This document shows positions 9,904 to 18,338 of a DNA stretch of 35,121 nucleotides, piece after piece; position 1 is the stretch's first letter; every line of letters starts with the position of its first letter. The notes beneath the pieces are model-generated. The model ran no database searches. It was not told where the DNA came from and saw only the letters and a list, made by a program, of their open reading frames with translations. The position numbers were made by a program, and so were the translations under genes. Source of the DNA: Parafrankia elaeagni (lineage in GTDB: Bacteria; Actinomycetota; Actinomycetes; Frankiales; Frankiaceae); the NCBI RefSeq assembly GCF_000374165.1, contig NZ_KB893758.1:1-35121 (forward strand), in the 5' to 3' direction.

Positions 9904-11004
9904 GTGACCGGTCCGCTCAGCGGGCTGCGTGTCGTCGAGCTCGCGGGCATCGGCCCCGGCCCGCACGGAGCGATGATCCTCGCCGACCTCGGCGCGGACG
10001 TCGTGCGGATCCAGCGGCCGAAGCTCGGAGACGGGCCGGACGACTGGCTGCTGCGCGGCCGGCGCCTGCTGGAGGTCGACCTGCGCGACCCGGACGGGCT
10101 CGCCCGGGCCCTGGACCTGATCGCGCGGGCCGACGTCCTCATCGAGGGCTACCGGCCCGGGGTCGCCGAGCGGCTCGGGCTCGGCCCCGACGAGTGCCTG
10201 GCCCGCAACCCCCGTCTGGTCTACGCCCGGATGACCGGATGGGGCCAGACGGGCCCGCTGGCCCCCCGCGCCGGGCACGACATCAACTACATCTCGCTGA
10301 CCGGCGCGCTGCACGCCATGGGCGGCGCGGACGAGCGACCGCCCCCGCCGCTGAACCTCGTCGGCGACTACGGCGGCGGCTCGATGTTCCTGCTGGTGGG
10401 GATCCTCTCCGCACTGCTGGAGCGGGAGCGGTCCGGCCAGGGTCAGGTCATCGACGCGGCGATCGTGGACGGCACCAGCGTCCTGCTGCAGATGATGTTC
10501 GCCTGGCGCGGCATGGGTGACTGGCACGGCTACGGCCCCTGGACCGACGAGCGCGGCACCAACCTGCTCGACGGCAGTCGGCCGTTCTACGACACCTACA
10601 CCTGCTCCGACGGCCGTCATGTGGCCGTGGGCCCGCTGGAGCCGCAGTTCTACGCCCAGCTCCTGAAGGGCCTCGGCCTGGCCGAGGCGGGCCTGCCCGA
10701 CCAGTTCGACCCCGCCGGCTGGCCAGTGCTGCGGGAGGCCTTCACCGCCGCGTTCGCCGCACGCACCCGCGACGAGTGGGCGGCGTTGTTCGACGGAACC
10801 GACGCCTGCGTCACCCCGGTTCTCACCCTCTCCGAGGCCGGCGAGCACCCGCACCTGGCCGCCCGGGGCGCGATCGTCGACGCCGACGGGGTGCCGCAGG
10901 CCGCTCCGGCACCGCGGTTCTCCCGCAGCGGCACGCCGCTGCCCGGCCCCGCGGTGTTCAGCGACGCCGGTGCCGTCCTGTCCGAATGGTCCGCCGCGCC
11001 GTGA
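9904..11004 (+). CDS. Alpha-methylacyl-CoA racemase (family III CoA-transferase fold)
   Basis: 366 residues from GTG at 9904, preceded by GGGAGGG. It begins [34 protein letters not shown], the CaiB/BaiF start. The racemase-specific pair is present: His125 and Asp126 in [14 protein letters not shown], and Asp155 in [11 protein letters not shown], corresponding to His126 and Asp156 of M. tuberculosis MCR. Reaction: epimerisation of (2R)- and (2S)-2-methylacyl-CoA, needed before beta-oxidation of methyl-branched chains and sterol side chains. It probably forms a transcription unit with the upstream thiolase. A CoA-transferase role is less likely because the HD/D set is that of racemases. Confidence 0.92.
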   Translation: MTGPLSGLRVVELAGIGPGPHGAMILADLGADVVRIQRPKLGDGPDDWLLRGRRLLEVDLRDPDGLARALDLIARADVLIEGYRPGVAERLGLGPDECLARNPRLVYARMTGWGQTGPLAPRAGHDINYISLTGALHAMGGADERPPPPLNLVGDYGGGSMFLLVGILSALLERERSGQGQVIDAAIVDGTSVLLQMMFAWRGMGDWHGYGPWTDERGTNLLDGSRPFYDTYTCSDGRHVAVGPLEPQFYAQLLKGLGLAEAGLPDQFDPAGWPVLREAFTAAFAARTRDEWAALFDGTDACVTPVLTLSEAGEHPHLAARGAIVDADGVPQAAPAPRFSRSGTPLPGPAVFSDAGAVLSEWSAAP

Positions 11005-11105
11005 ACCCACGCACCCCGGTTCCCCTGCCCGCGCCGCCGGGCCGGGCTGGTCGGCCCTGGGCCGCCCGGCCGTACCGGCACGCCTGACGGGCGGAAGATC
11101 ACAGC

Positions 11106-11825
11106 ATGGGGGCGGGCCCGCGCGCGAATCCGGAGCTCACCGCGAAACCGGAGCTCGTAGGCATGGTCCCGACGGACTGGCGCAGCTATGACCCGCTCGA
11201 CCTGCACCCCATTCTCACCGGCGCGCTGGCCGCCTTCCACGAGCACGGCTACCACGGCACCACCGTCCGCGACATCGCCCGGCGGGCCGGGGTGACGGTG
11301 CCCGCGCTGTACTACCACTACGAGAACAAGCAGGGCATCCTCGTCGCGCTCCTCGAGATCACGATCGCCGAGGTGCACGGGCGCGCCTGTGCCGCCGTAG
11401 CCGAGGCCGAGGCCGACGACGGCCCGGTGCCCCGGCTGACCCGGCTGGTCGAGGCGGTCGTCCTGTTCATGTCGAACCGCTTCGACCTGGCCTACCTCGA
11501 CACCGAGCTGCGCTACCTGGAGCCGCCGAACCGCCGTCGCTACGCGGCGCTGCGCAAGCGCCTGGAGAGCCTACTGCTGGACATCGTGGAGGACGGCGCC
11601 GCCAGCGGCCAGATGGCGGTCACCAGCCCGCGGGACACCGCCCGGGCGTTGCTGGGCATGTGTCAGGCCGTCGCCGGCTGGTACAAGCCGTCCGGCGAGC
11701 TCACACCCGCGCAGATCGCCGCCCGCTACGTCGACATCGCGCTGCGCACCGTCGGCGCGGCAGGCTCAGCAGGTTCGGTGGGTTCGGCAGGTTCGGTGGG
11801 TTCGGTGGGTTCGGTGGGTCGCTGA
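11106..11825 (+). CDS. TetR-family transcriptional regulator with repetitive C-terminal tail
   Basis: 239 residues from ATG at 11106, with GGAAG about 10 bases upstream. ATG at 11163 is a shorter option. The DNA-binding domain is typical: ILTGALAAFHEHGYHGTTVRDIARRAGVTVPALYYHYENKQGILVALL. The ligand domain has EAVVLFMSNRFDLAYLDTELRYLEPPNRRRY, as in regulators of lipid genes. The last about 20 residues are a run of Gly-Ser-Val/Ala from a 9-bp tandem repeat and are probably not structural. It follows the thiolase and racemase genes and overlaps the TauE/SafE gene, so it likely regulates this block; the motif at 8592-8606 is a candidate site. Confidence 0.9.
   Translation: MGAGPRANPELTAKPELVGMVPTDWRSYDPLDLHPILTGALAAFHEHGYHGTTVRDIARRAGVTVPALYYHYENKQGILVALLEITIAEVHGRACAAVAEAEADDGPVPRLTRLVEAVVLFMSNRFDLAYLDTELRYLEPPNRRRYAALRKRLESLLLDIVEDGAASGQMAVTSPRDTARALLGMCQAVAGWYKPSGELTPAQIAARYVDIALRTVGAAGSAGSVGSAGSVGSVGSVGR
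11772..11816 (+). repeat. Five tandem 9-bp units at the TetR gene 3' end
   Basis: GGTTCGGTG repeats at 11772, 11781 (ending CA), 11790, 11799 and 11808. It encodes GSV/GSA in the TetR frame. In the frame of the following permease it encodes an FGG repeat without a start codon. Confidence 0.95.
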
Positions 11826-12574
11826 GCGCGGCGGAGTTCCTGCTGCTGGTCGGCGCCGGCGTGCTCGCCGGAATCACCAGCACGGTGGCGGGTCTCGCCT
11901 CCCTCGTCTCCTACCCTGCGCTGCTCGCCGTCGGCCTGGAGCCGCGGACCGCGAACATGACGAACTCCGCCGCGCTGCTGTTCGTCGCCGTCGGCGCCGC
12001 GGTCGGCTCGCGGCCCGAGCTCGTCGGCCAGGGCGGACGGGTGGCCCGTTTCGGCGCGGCGACACTCGCCGGCGGGGCGGTCGGCGCGGTCCTGCTGCTG
12101 ACGACCCCGGGCCGCACCTTCGAACTGGTCGTGCCCTGGCTGATCGTCGCCGCGGCCGCGCTCCTGCTGCTGTCGCCGCGGATCGTGCCGGCGGCGGGCG
12201 GGGCGGCGTCCGCACCCAGCCCACTGCTGCTGGTCGCGGTCTTCGCGGTCGCGATCTACACCGGATACTTCGGTGCCGGCGCGGGCGTCGCGCTGCTGGC
12301 CGTGATGGCGGTGATGATCCCGGAGCCGCTGGCACGGGTGAACGCGGTGAAGAACGTCGCCTCGGGCTTCTCGAACGCCATGGCCGCCGCCCTGTTCACC
12401 CTGATGGGCTCGGTCGCCTGGGACGCCGCGGCCCCCCTCGCCGCCGGCCTGCTGGTCGGCGGCGCCGTCGGGCCCCGGATCGTCCGCGTGCTGCCGGCCA
12501 GGCTGGTGCGCTGGATCATCGCGGCCGCGGCGGTCGGCCTGGCGGCCTCGCTCGCCCTCGACGCCTACCGCTGA
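11822..12574 (+). CDS. TauE/SafE (TSUP) family membrane permease
   Basis: About 250 residues with roughly eight hydrophobic segments, starting FLLLVGAGVLAGITSTVAGLASLVSYPALLAVGL and ending VRWIIAAAAVGLAASLALDAYR. The N- and C-halves repeat the TSUP pattern (second half: YTGYFGAGAGVALLAVMAV, LARVNAVKNVASGFSN). Family knowledge: these carry sulfite, sulfonates, sulfur-containing or other organic anions. The start is puzzling. The in-frame stretch before the first helix has no ATG, GTG or TTG after 11660, only a CTG at 11822 overlapping the TetR TGA by two bases. GTG at 11861 would cut into helix 1. I chose CTG with translational coupling to tetR; a longer form from 11660 within tetR is possible. 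Confidence 0.78.
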   Translation: MSAAEFLLLVGAGVLAGITSTVAGLASLVSYPALLAVGLEPRTANMTNSAALLFVAVGAAVGSRPELVGQGGRVARFGAATLAGGAVGAVLLLTTPGRTFELVVPWLIVAAAALLLLSPRIVPAAGGAASAPSPLLLVAVFAVAIYTGYFGAGAGVALLAVMAVMIPEPLARVNAVKNVASGFSNAMAAALFTLMGSVAWDAAAPLAAGLLVGGAVGPRIVRVLPARLVRWIIAAAAVGLAASLALDAYR

Positions 12575-12720
12575 CCCGGCTGGCTGGACATCCCGCCGGA
12601 GCCCCGAACGGCAGGTGGCGGGGCCCGGAACGGACCGGATCCACGCCAGAAGATTAAGGCCGGCACATGCGGGTATTCGCCGGTTCAGCGGATAAATACC
12701 CTTTCGAAAAGGAGCTCCCG

Positions 12721-12933
12721 ATGGCGACCCGGGTACGCACTCGGACCTACAGCAGCATCAGTCTCGGATTTCTTCTCTACCTGGCCATCGGACTCATCAT
12801 CACGATCAGCCAGGACTACTGGGATGTCACCGACTGGGACGGCGCGACCCTGCGCCACTTCTTCACCGCGGTGGTGGCGACCCTGGGCTGGCCGCTCGCG
12901 ATCTTCTACACCTTCGGTCTGGCTCCGCGGTAG
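12721..12933 (+). CDS. Small two-helix membrane protein, unknown function
   Basis: 70 residues from ATG at 12721, which has AAGGAG seven bases upstream; an in-frame ATG at 12667 lacks such a site. Two hydrophobic spans are seen: ISLGFLLYLAIGLIITI and HFFTAVVATLGWPLAIFYTF, separated by an acidic loop SQDYWDVTDWDGATLR. I do not recognise the family. It ends just upstream of a strong terminator-like palindrome and is preceded by about 145 bases of spacer, so it looks like a single-gene unit. Confidence 0.75.
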   Translation: MATRVRTRTYSSISLGFLLYLAIGLIITISQDYWDVTDWDGATLRHFFTAVVATLGWPLAIFYTFGLAPR

Positions 12934-12962
12934 ACACCGGCGCCCCCCGCAGATCGACGACC

Positions 12963-12998
12963 GGTCCCGCCGGTGCGCCCGGGCGCACCGGCGGGACC
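12963..12998. terminator. Perfect 36-base palindrome between convergent genes
   Basis: The left arm 12963-12980 (GGTCCCGCCGGTGCGCCC) is followed without spacer by its exact reverse complement at 12981-12998. It lies between the convergent stops at 12933 and 13060. As RNA it folds on either strand into a very stable hairpin, so a bidirectional terminator is most likely. No T tract follows, common in actinobacteria. Confidence 0.8.
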
Positions 12999-13059
12999 AG
13001 GTATGAGAGCACACACCGCAGGCCGGTCCCGGGGGGCTCGGGATCCCGGCCCCCGGAGG

Positions 13060-13803
13060 TCACCCGGCGGCGAGGGCGGTGACCCGCATCATGATCGGCT
13101 CGGGCTCGGCGCAGCCGCGGCCGGGCCCGGCATTCGGCGCCCCGGCCTCCGGCGCACCACCGGAGATGTCCGTGCGGGCCGACGATCCCTCTGATGCCGG
13201 ATTCTTCCCACCCGGCGTGGACCAGTCCGCCGGCAGGACGTCGACGAAGCCCGCCACCGCCAGGGCCGTCCGGCCCCCGGGCGGGATGGTCTGCAGGCCG
13301 GCCACGTCGGCCGCCGGGCCGTCGTCCCCACACCCCGGGAAGAGCCCCGCGGCGCTCAGTGTCAGCCCCGCGACGGCCCGCCCGCCTGCCGCCAGCAGCA
13401 CCGGGAAGCCGTCCGGCCCGTCGACCGCCGCCGGTGCCCCCAGCCGGCGGCCGGCCGCGTCGACCCGGAACACGGCGGGGTGCCCAGCCACCGTGCAGGA
13501 CCGCCCGCTCATGTTGACCAGGACCAGTTCCGCGTGGGTCTGGCCCGCTCCGTGCTGCGCCGCGGTCAGCTCCGCCCGCAGGTCGCCGGAGGCGCAGGAC
13601 GTCTCCGAGGTGGTCCGGTAGGCGGACGACGTGTGGGTGGGCGGGATTTTCGCGGAACCCGCACCGGCGGACTCCGCACCGAACAGCGAAAAGGCGGCGA
13701 AGGCGGCCAGCGCGGTTCCGGCCGCGGTACGCCCGGGCCTTCTGCGCGGCATTTCCGCCGGAGAAATCAGAAACAGGTCGAGGGTGCGCGGAGAAAGACG
13801 CAT
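13060..13803 (-). CDS. Secreted DUF4232-type protein
   Basis: 247 residues from ATG at 13803, chosen for the GGGAGG site five bases upstream; ATG at 13752 would give a tidier signal peptide. An export signal is visible: MPRRRPGRTAAGTALAAFAAFSLFGAESAGAGSA. The mature part has the DUF4232 pattern: CASGDLRAELTAAQHGAGQTHAELVLVNMSGRSCTVAGHPAVFRV, a Gly-Pro segment, then LFPGCGDDGP and PGGRTALAVAGFVDVLP, ending with a Cys near the C-terminus. Four to five Cys could form disulfides outside the cell. Family function is unknown. The gene is convergent with the small membrane protein and divergent from the CNNM pair. Confidence 0.8.
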   Translation of the reverse strand: MRLSPRTLDLFLISPAEMPRRRPGRTAAGTALAAFAAFSLFGAESAGAGSAKIPPTHTSSAYRTTSETSCASGDLRAELTAAQHGAGQTHAELVLVNMSGRSCTVAGHPAVFRVDAAGRRLGAPAAVDGPDGFPVLLAAGGRAVAGLTLSAAGLFPGCGDDGPAADVAGLQTIPPGGRTALAVAGFVDVLPADWSTPGGKNPASEGSSARTDISGGAPEAGAPNAGPGRGCAEPEPIMMRVTALAAG

Positions 13804-14169
13804 GTCGCCCTCCCGGATCCCCCGATCTGGGCTCCGCCCCGGAATTCCGGGGTGCCGATCACTTTCCCCGCCCGGGCCCGCGCCACACCTGACGGACGTC
13901 CCGTCTTCCGGCCGGGACCGTCGACCGCACGGACGCCGCGGCGCCGGCAGGCCGATTCGGGCGGATACGGACAGGCACCGAGTGGCTGGCCACGCGCCGT
14001 TCCGTGCCGATCCGCCCCGCCACGCTCAGGCCCTCTGGACCGATACACATCCCACAGGTCATCGTGAAACGGTCCGCTCCCGGCGAGCGTTGAACCTGCG
14101 CGACGGGGGTAGTCAGAATGCTGGGCGACTGGGCGGGCCCGACGGCCGTCCCACCCGACGGAAGGGATC
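13804..14169. other. 366-base divergent intergenic region
   Basis: Between the DUF4232 gene (-) and the leader ORF/CNNM pair (+). No convincing gene, no clear inverted repeat of operator size and no recognised riboswitch. It should hold both promoters. Confidence 0.5.
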
Positions 14170-14247
14170 ATGAACAGTTCCGACGACGCCGGATGTAGTT
14201 CCGGCCGACCCACGCGTAGGGAAGCGCCCGCGGGGGTCGATCGGTGA
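14170..14247 (+). CDS. Possible 25-codon leader ORF overlapping the first CNNM gene
   Basis: ATG at 14170 is preceded by GGAAGGG with a four-base gap, a better ribosome binding site than that of the downstream gene. The frame encodes 25 residues (MNSSDDAGCSSGRPTRREAP and five more) and its TGA (14245-14247) overlaps the GTG start of the CNNM gene as GTGA. That geometry is typical of translational coupling. The peptide has no recognised similarity, so if real its role is probably regulatory. It could be chance. Confidence 0.4.
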   Translation: MNSSDDAGCSSGRPTRREAPAGVDR

Positions 14248-15896
14248 CAGAGGCGCTTCTACTGCTCCTGGGTCTTCTGCTGGTCGCCACCTGCGGCATC
14301 TTCGTGGCGGCGGAGTTCGCGTTCGTGACGGTCGACCGGCCCACGGTCGAGCGGGCTGCCGCCGGCGGGGACAAAGCCGCCGCCGGGGTCCTGAGCGGGC
14401 TGCGAACCCTCTCCACCCAGCTCTCCGGGGCACAGCTCGGCATCACCGTCACCAACCTGGCCATCGGTTTCCTCGCCGAGCCGGCCATCGCGGACCTCAT
14501 CGAGGGGCCGATCATCGACCTGGGCGCGTCCCGGGGTGTGGCCGGTGGTCTCTCGGTGGCACTGGCCCTCGTCCTCGCGACCGGCTTCACGATGCTTTAC
14601 GGGGAGCTCGTCCCGAAGAATCTCGCGATCGCGAAGCCACTGGGCACGGCACGGGCCGTCCAACGCCCGCAGCGCCTGTTCACCCGGGTCACCGGGCCGG
14701 CGATCCGCTCGCTGAACAGCACGGCGAACTCGCTGCTGCGGCGGGTCAACATCGAGCCGCAGGAGGAGCTCGCGTCGGCGCGGTCGCCCCAGGAGCTGTT
14801 CTCGCTGCTCGGGCGGTCAGCCGAGCACGGCACCCTGCCGCGGGAGACCGCGACGCTCATGCAACGTTCCCTGACCTTCGGTGACCGTGTCGCCGAGGAT
14901 GTCATGACCCCGCGGATGCGCATGCAGTCGATCGACGCGAACGCCCCGGTCGCCGAGGTGATCAGAGCGGTCCGGCGCACCGGCCACGCCCGGTTCCCGG
15001 TCATCGGGGACGGCAGCGACGACGTCGTCGGGCTCGTCCACGTCAAGCATGCGGTGAGCGTTCCCGAGGAGGCGCGTGACAGCACGGCGGTGCACAGCGT
15101 GATGGTGCCCGCGGCCACGGTGCCGTCCTCGATGGCGCTCGAGCCACTGCTGGAGACCCTCCGTTCGGGCGGTCTGCAGATGGCCATCGTCGTCGACGAG
15201 TTCGGCGGTACGGACGGGCTGGTCACCGCGGAGGACCTGATCGAGGAGATCGTCGGCGACGTCATCGACGAGCACGACCGGGTCAGCCCTCGTGCCCTGC
15301 GCCGCCGGGACGGCAGCTGGCTGCTGTCCGGCCTGCTGCGGCCCGAGGAGGCCAGCGAGGTCACCGGCCTGCCCATCCCCGGCGACGACGCCTACCAGAC
15401 CCTGGGCGGGCTGATGTCGAGCATGCTGGGGCGCATCCCGCGCGTGGGCGACACGACCACGGTGGACGGCATCCGTTACGAGGTCGAGCGGATGGACGGC
15501 CGGCGGGTCGACCGCGTCCGGCTCGCGGACGGGACCGGGACGGCGCCGGGAGGCGGAGAGCTCCCCGCACAGGGCCCCGACGCCGAGGGCGCCGAGGGCG
15601 CCGGCTCCACTTCCCCGGGCACACCACCGGGCGGGGCCGACGCACCGGCGTCCGACGGCGTACGGCCCACGACGGACGCACCGGCGGCGGGCACCGCGCC
15701 CGCGGCCGACCACACGCCCACCGTGCCCACCGCGCCCACCGCGCCCACCGCGGGCAGCGCACCGGTGGCCGGCGGCGACGACGCGCGGGCGGGCGAAGGA
15801 GCACCGCGCCCGGCCGACGGCGACGCGGCCGACGGCGACGCGGCCGACGGCGACGCGGGCGCGGTGCACGCCGGCACCCGCGGAGCGCGCCGATGA
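14244..15896 (+). CDS. CNNM/CorC-HlyC-type membrane protein with CBS pair and long disordered tail
   Basis: 550 residues from GTG at 14244. The N-terminal DUF21/CNNM membrane domain (about 1-200) has ALLLLLGLLLVATCGIFVAAEFAFVTV, the LSGAQLGITVTNLAIGFLAEPA helix and the MLYGELVPKNLAIAKP motif. A CBS pair follows (about 215-340; VAEDVMTPR..., MAIVVDEFGGTDGLVTAEDLIEEIVGDVIDE). Then comes a CorC-associated domain (about 350-425; LLSGLLRPEEASEVTGLPIPGDDAYQTLGGLM). The last about 125 residues are Ala/Pro/Gly/Asp-rich with in-frame tandem repeats, probably disordered cytoplasmic tail. Family knowledge: CNNM/CorC proteins are linked to Mg2+ (and Co2+) efflux; older annotation as hemolysin is misleading. 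Its stop overlaps the next gene's ATG by four bases, so the two form an operon. Confidence 0.93.
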   Translation: MTEALLLLLGLLLVATCGIFVAAEFAFVTVDRPTVERAAAGGDKAAAGVLSGLRTLSTQLSGAQLGITVTNLAIGFLAEPAIADLIEGPIIDLGASRGVAGGLSVALALVLATGFTMLYGELVPKNLAIAKPLGTARAVQRPQRLFTRVTGPAIRSLNSTANSLLRRVNIEPQEELASARSPQELFSLLGRSAEHGTLPRETATLMQRSLTFGDRVAEDVMTPRMRMQSIDANAPVAEVIRAVRRTGHARFPVIGDGSDDVVGLVHVKHAVSVPEEARDSTAVHSVMVPAATVPSSMALEPLLETLRSGGLQMAIVVDEFGGTDGLVTAEDLIEEIVGDVIDEHDRVSPRALRRRDGSWLLSGLLRPEEASEVTGLPIPGDDAYQTLGGLMSSMLGRIPRVGDTTTVDGIRYEVERMDGRRVDRVRLADGTGTAPGGGELPAQGPDAEGAEGAGSTSPGTPPGGADAPASDGVRPTTDAPAAGTAPAADHTPTVPTAPTAPTAGSAPVAGGDDARAGEGAPRPADGDAADGDAADGDAGAVHAGTRGARR

Positions 15897-16939
15897 GCGA
15901 CCTCCTGGCGCTGGCCATCACCGTCCTGCTGCTGGCGGGCAACGCCTTCTTCGTCGGGGCGGAGTTCGCCCTCATCTCCGCGCGCCGCGACACCATCGAG
16001 CCGCGCGCGGAGGCCGGTTCCCGCGCGGCCAAGGTGACCCTGCACGCGATGGAGAACGTGTCGCTGATGCTGGCGGGCGCGCAGCTCGGCATCACCATCT
16101 GCACGCTCGGCCTCGGCGCGCTCAGCGAGCCCGCCATCGCGCACCTGCTGGAGGGCCCGTTCGAGGCGGTCGGACTGCCGTCCTCGCTGCGCCACCCGAT
16201 CGCGTTCGCCATCGCGCTCAGTCTGGTGACGTACCTGCATGTGGTGATCGGCGAGATGGTGCCGAAGAACCTCGCCCTGGCGCTGCCGGACCGGGCGGTC
16301 CTGTTCCTCACTCCGCTGCTGGTCGCCGTCGTCCGGGTGGTGAAGCCGGTGATCTCGATCCTGAACCTGATCGCGAACCTCACGTTGCGGGCGGTGCGGG
16401 TCGAGCCGAAGGACGAGGTGACCAACGTCTACACGCGGGACGAGGTGGCCGGGCTGATCGAGGAGTCGCACCGGGAGGGCCTGCTCGCCGCGGACGAGCG
16501 CGACCTGCTCAACGGTGCGCTGTCGTTCGACGAGCGCACCGCGCGCAGTGTCCTGCTGCGCCCGGACGGGCTGGTCACCGTGCCGCCCACCATCACCCCC
16601 CGGGAGGTGGAGCAGCTCGCCGCCGAGACGGGGTTCACCCGGTTCCCCGTCCGCGGGGAGGGCGACGACCTCGTCGGCTACCTGCATCTCAAGGACGTCC
16701 TGGAGAACCGGGAGGACCGGCGGTCCGCACCGGTGGCCGCCAAGTGGATCCGGCCGCTGGTCCGGGTGGGGGCGGACGACAGCCTGCGCACCGCGCTGGC
16801 GACGATCCAGCGCTCGGGCTCGCACCTGGCGCGCCTGTCGGACCCGTCCGGACGCATCCTCGGCCTGGTGGCTCTGGAGGACATCCTGGAGGAGCTGGTG
16901 GGTGAGATCCGCGACGAGTCGACCCGCCACCACGCCTGA
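15893..16939 (+). CDS. Second CNNM/CorC-type membrane protein with CBS pair
   Basis: 348 residues; ATG at 15893 overlaps the upstream TGA (ATGA). It shares the layout of its neighbour: ALAITVLLLAGNAFFVGAEFALISARRD, MLAGAQLGITICTLGLGALSEPA, YLHVVIGEMVPKNLALALP, then CBS repeats (RSVLLRPDGLVTVPP, TRFPVRGEGDDLVGYLHLKDVLE and LGLVALEDILEELVGEIRDE). It ends right after the second CBS repeat, so it lacks the CorC-associated domain and the tail. The pair arrangement (a long and a short paralogue) is common in actinobacteria. I infer that they act together, perhaps as a heteromer, in divalent cation transport. A terminator follows. Confidence 0.93.
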   Translation: MSDLLALAITVLLLAGNAFFVGAEFALISARRDTIEPRAEAGSRAAKVTLHAMENVSLMLAGAQLGITICTLGLGALSEPAIAHLLEGPFEAVGLPSSLRHPIAFAIALSLVTYLHVVIGEMVPKNLALALPDRAVLFLTPLLVAVVRVVKPVISILNLIANLTLRAVRVEPKDEVTNVYTRDEVAGLIEESHREGLLAADERDLLNGALSFDERTARSVLLRPDGLVTVPPTITPREVEQLAAETGFTRFPVRGEGDDLVGYLHLKDVLENREDRRSAPVAAKWIRPLVRVGADDSLRTALATIQRSGSHLARLSDPSGRILGLVALEDILEELVGEIRDESTRHHA

Positions 16940-16977
16940 CGACTGACGACTGACGTCCAAGCCTGACGACTGACGTC
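16934..16977 (+). repeat. Tandem repeat spanning the second CNNM stop codon
   Basis: GCCTGACGACTGACG at 16934 recurs at 16961, with an extra GACTGAC step inside the first copy. The first copy contains the gene's TGA stop (16937-16939). Confidence 0.8.
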
Positions 16978-16985
16978 ACGCCGAC

Positions 16986-17011
16986 GCCCCGCCCGGTTCG
17001 CCGGGCGGGGC
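16986..17011. terminator. Strong hairpin with TTCG loop between convergent genes
   Basis: GCCCCGCCCGG (16986-16996), TTCG, CCGGGCGGGGC (17001-17011): a perfect 11-pair stem closed by a stable tetraloop. It lies between the CNNM stop (16939) and the lipoprotein stop (17040), so it can serve both strands. Confidence 0.85.
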
Positions 17012-17039
17012 TGGCGGGGCCCCCGGAGCCGGGCGGAGG

Positions 17040-18338
17040 CTAGCGGACGGTCTCTCCGCACAGGGCCATCGGCATCTGGACCTGGAAGGAGTCCCCGCCC
17101 TGGGACACCCGCACCATGCTGACGCAGGCCTTCGGCGCGGACTTGTCCGCGAGGTTCACCCCGCTGGGCAGCAGCCCGTCCGCGGCGTAGTCGCGCACGG
17201 CCCGCAGGCCGGCGATGTAGCCGGCCCGGGTCGGGCAGGGGCCGGCCTCGTCCAGGCCGCGCAGGAACAGATCGGCGGTCATCCAGCCGACCAGGCCGGT
17301 GGTCTGCTCGGGCTGTTCGATCTGGGGCGCGTAGCGGGCCATCGCCTCGAGGTAGCGGCGGTGCGCCGGGGTGCCCGCCTCGAACGGCACGAAGTCGACC
17401 AGGAAGAAGCTGCCGGCGAGCTCGGGCCGGGGCTTCGTCAGCAGGACGGGGTCGTAGCCGATCGGCTGCATGGCCACCTTGATCGTCGCGCCGGCCTGGC
17501 GCGCCGCGGCGAGCACGTCGGTGAAGGCCCGGACCGGCACCACTCCGGTGATCATGTCGGCGCCGGCGGCCTGGACGCGGGCGGCCGCAGCGCCCAGGTC
17601 GAAGCCTGCCGGCGTCCAGTCGATCGTGTCGACGACCTCGACCGAGCCGGCGCGCAGGCTGCGACCGAGGCGCTCGGCGATCTGCCCGGAGGCCGGGATC
17701 ACCTCGGTACGCAGGATCACCGCGCGGGTGGCACCGTGGGAACGGCCGAACGCGCCGAAGACCGAGGTGCCGAGGTCGCCGCCGAGCACGTTCGAGTAGC
17801 CGAAGGTGTTCTCCCCGCCGGCGGTCAGGTCCTGGCCGATGGTCGGGACACCCCGCTCGGCCAGATAACTGGCGGCATCGGCCGCGATGCCGCTGGTGCC
17901 GACGATCGCGAACGAGTGCGAGTGGTCCACCAGCATGCGCGCGGCGAGCAGGGCGCCGTCCGGAGTCGACTCGTCGTCGCGCCAGTCGTAGTGGACCTGC
18001 CGCCCGTGGATGCCGCCGGCCGCGTTCGCCGCGCCCAGCCGGGAGTCGACGCCGGCCCGGAACGCCCGGGAGACCCCCGCCCCGGACCCGGTGTCCGGGT
18101 AGAGCGCGCCGAAGCGGACCTCCGACGGCGTCACACCCTCCTCGGCGGCGCAGGTCGGTGCGGGCTGGGCCGCCGAACTGTCGGCCGCGGAGTCCCCCAC
18201 GCATCCGCTGACCAGGAGCGCGAGGGCCGCCCCCAGCGCCACCACGACGCCGGCCGGCCGGCGCGAGGCGGGTAGGCCGCGCCCGCCGGCGCCGCTGCCG
18301 CCGCGGTCCGGCGAAGCGGGGGGCGCTCCGGGGGTCAT
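17040..18338 (-). CDS. Branched-chain amino acid-type ABC substrate-binding lipoprotein
   Basis: 432 residues from ATG at 18338, with AGGAGA upstream; a longer frame to 18422 lacks a ribosome binding site. A lipoprotein signal is clear: RRPAGVVVALGAALALLVSGC with lipobox LVSGC and lipidated Cys46. The mature protein has the Leu/Ile/Val-binding fold: VRFGALYPDTGSGAGVSRAFRAGVDSRLGAANAAGGIHGRQV, DDESTPDGALLAARMLVD, FAIVGTSGIAADAA, GYSNVLGGD and YIAGLRAVRDY. It would sit outside the membrane and hand a small solute to an ABC transporter. No permease or ATPase gene is adjacent, so it is an orphan component here and the ligand is unknown. A good promoter lies about 95 bases upstream. Confidence 0.9.
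   Translation of the reverse strand: MTPGAPPASPDRGGSGAGGRGLPASRRPAGVVVALGAALALLVSGCVGDSAADSSAAQPAPTCAAEEGVTPSEVRFGALYPDTGSGAGVSRAFRAGVDSRLGAANAAGGIHGRQVHYDWRDDESTPDGALLAARMLVDHSHSFAIVGTSGIAADAASYLAERGVPTIGQDLTAGGENTFGYSNVLGGDLGTSVFGAFGRSHGATRAVILRTEVIPASGQIAERLGRSLRAGSVEVVDTIDWTPAGFDLGAAAARVQAAGADMITGVVPVRAFTDVLAAARQAGATIKVAMQPIGYDPVLLTKPRPELAGSFFLVDFVPFEAGTPAHRRYLEAMARYAPQIEQPEQTTGLVGWMTADLFLRGLDEAGPCPTRAGYIAGLRAVRDYAADGLLPSGVNLADKSAPKACVSMVRVSQGGDSFQVQMPMALCGETVR

Noticed and set aside
9592-11010. 472-codon minus-strand frame opposite thiolase and racemase
   Set aside because: The sense genes carry complete catalytic motifs; the antisense product does not resemble any family.
11660-11821. 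TetR and TauE/SafE as one fused protein
   Set aside because: They are in different frames and the TetR frame ends in a clear TGA at 11823; the unit is a multiple of three, so copy-number change would not join them.
14050-14243. Possible metal riboswitch upstream of the CNNM gene
   Set aside because: I looked for known Mg2+ or Mn2+ riboswitch cores and found no convincing match; the leader ORF is the only structured element I can support.
15476-16960. 494-codon minus-strand frame opposite the CNNM pair
   Set aside because: The CNNM genes are unmistakable on the plus strand; the antisense product is Arg/Asp/Val-rich without motifs.
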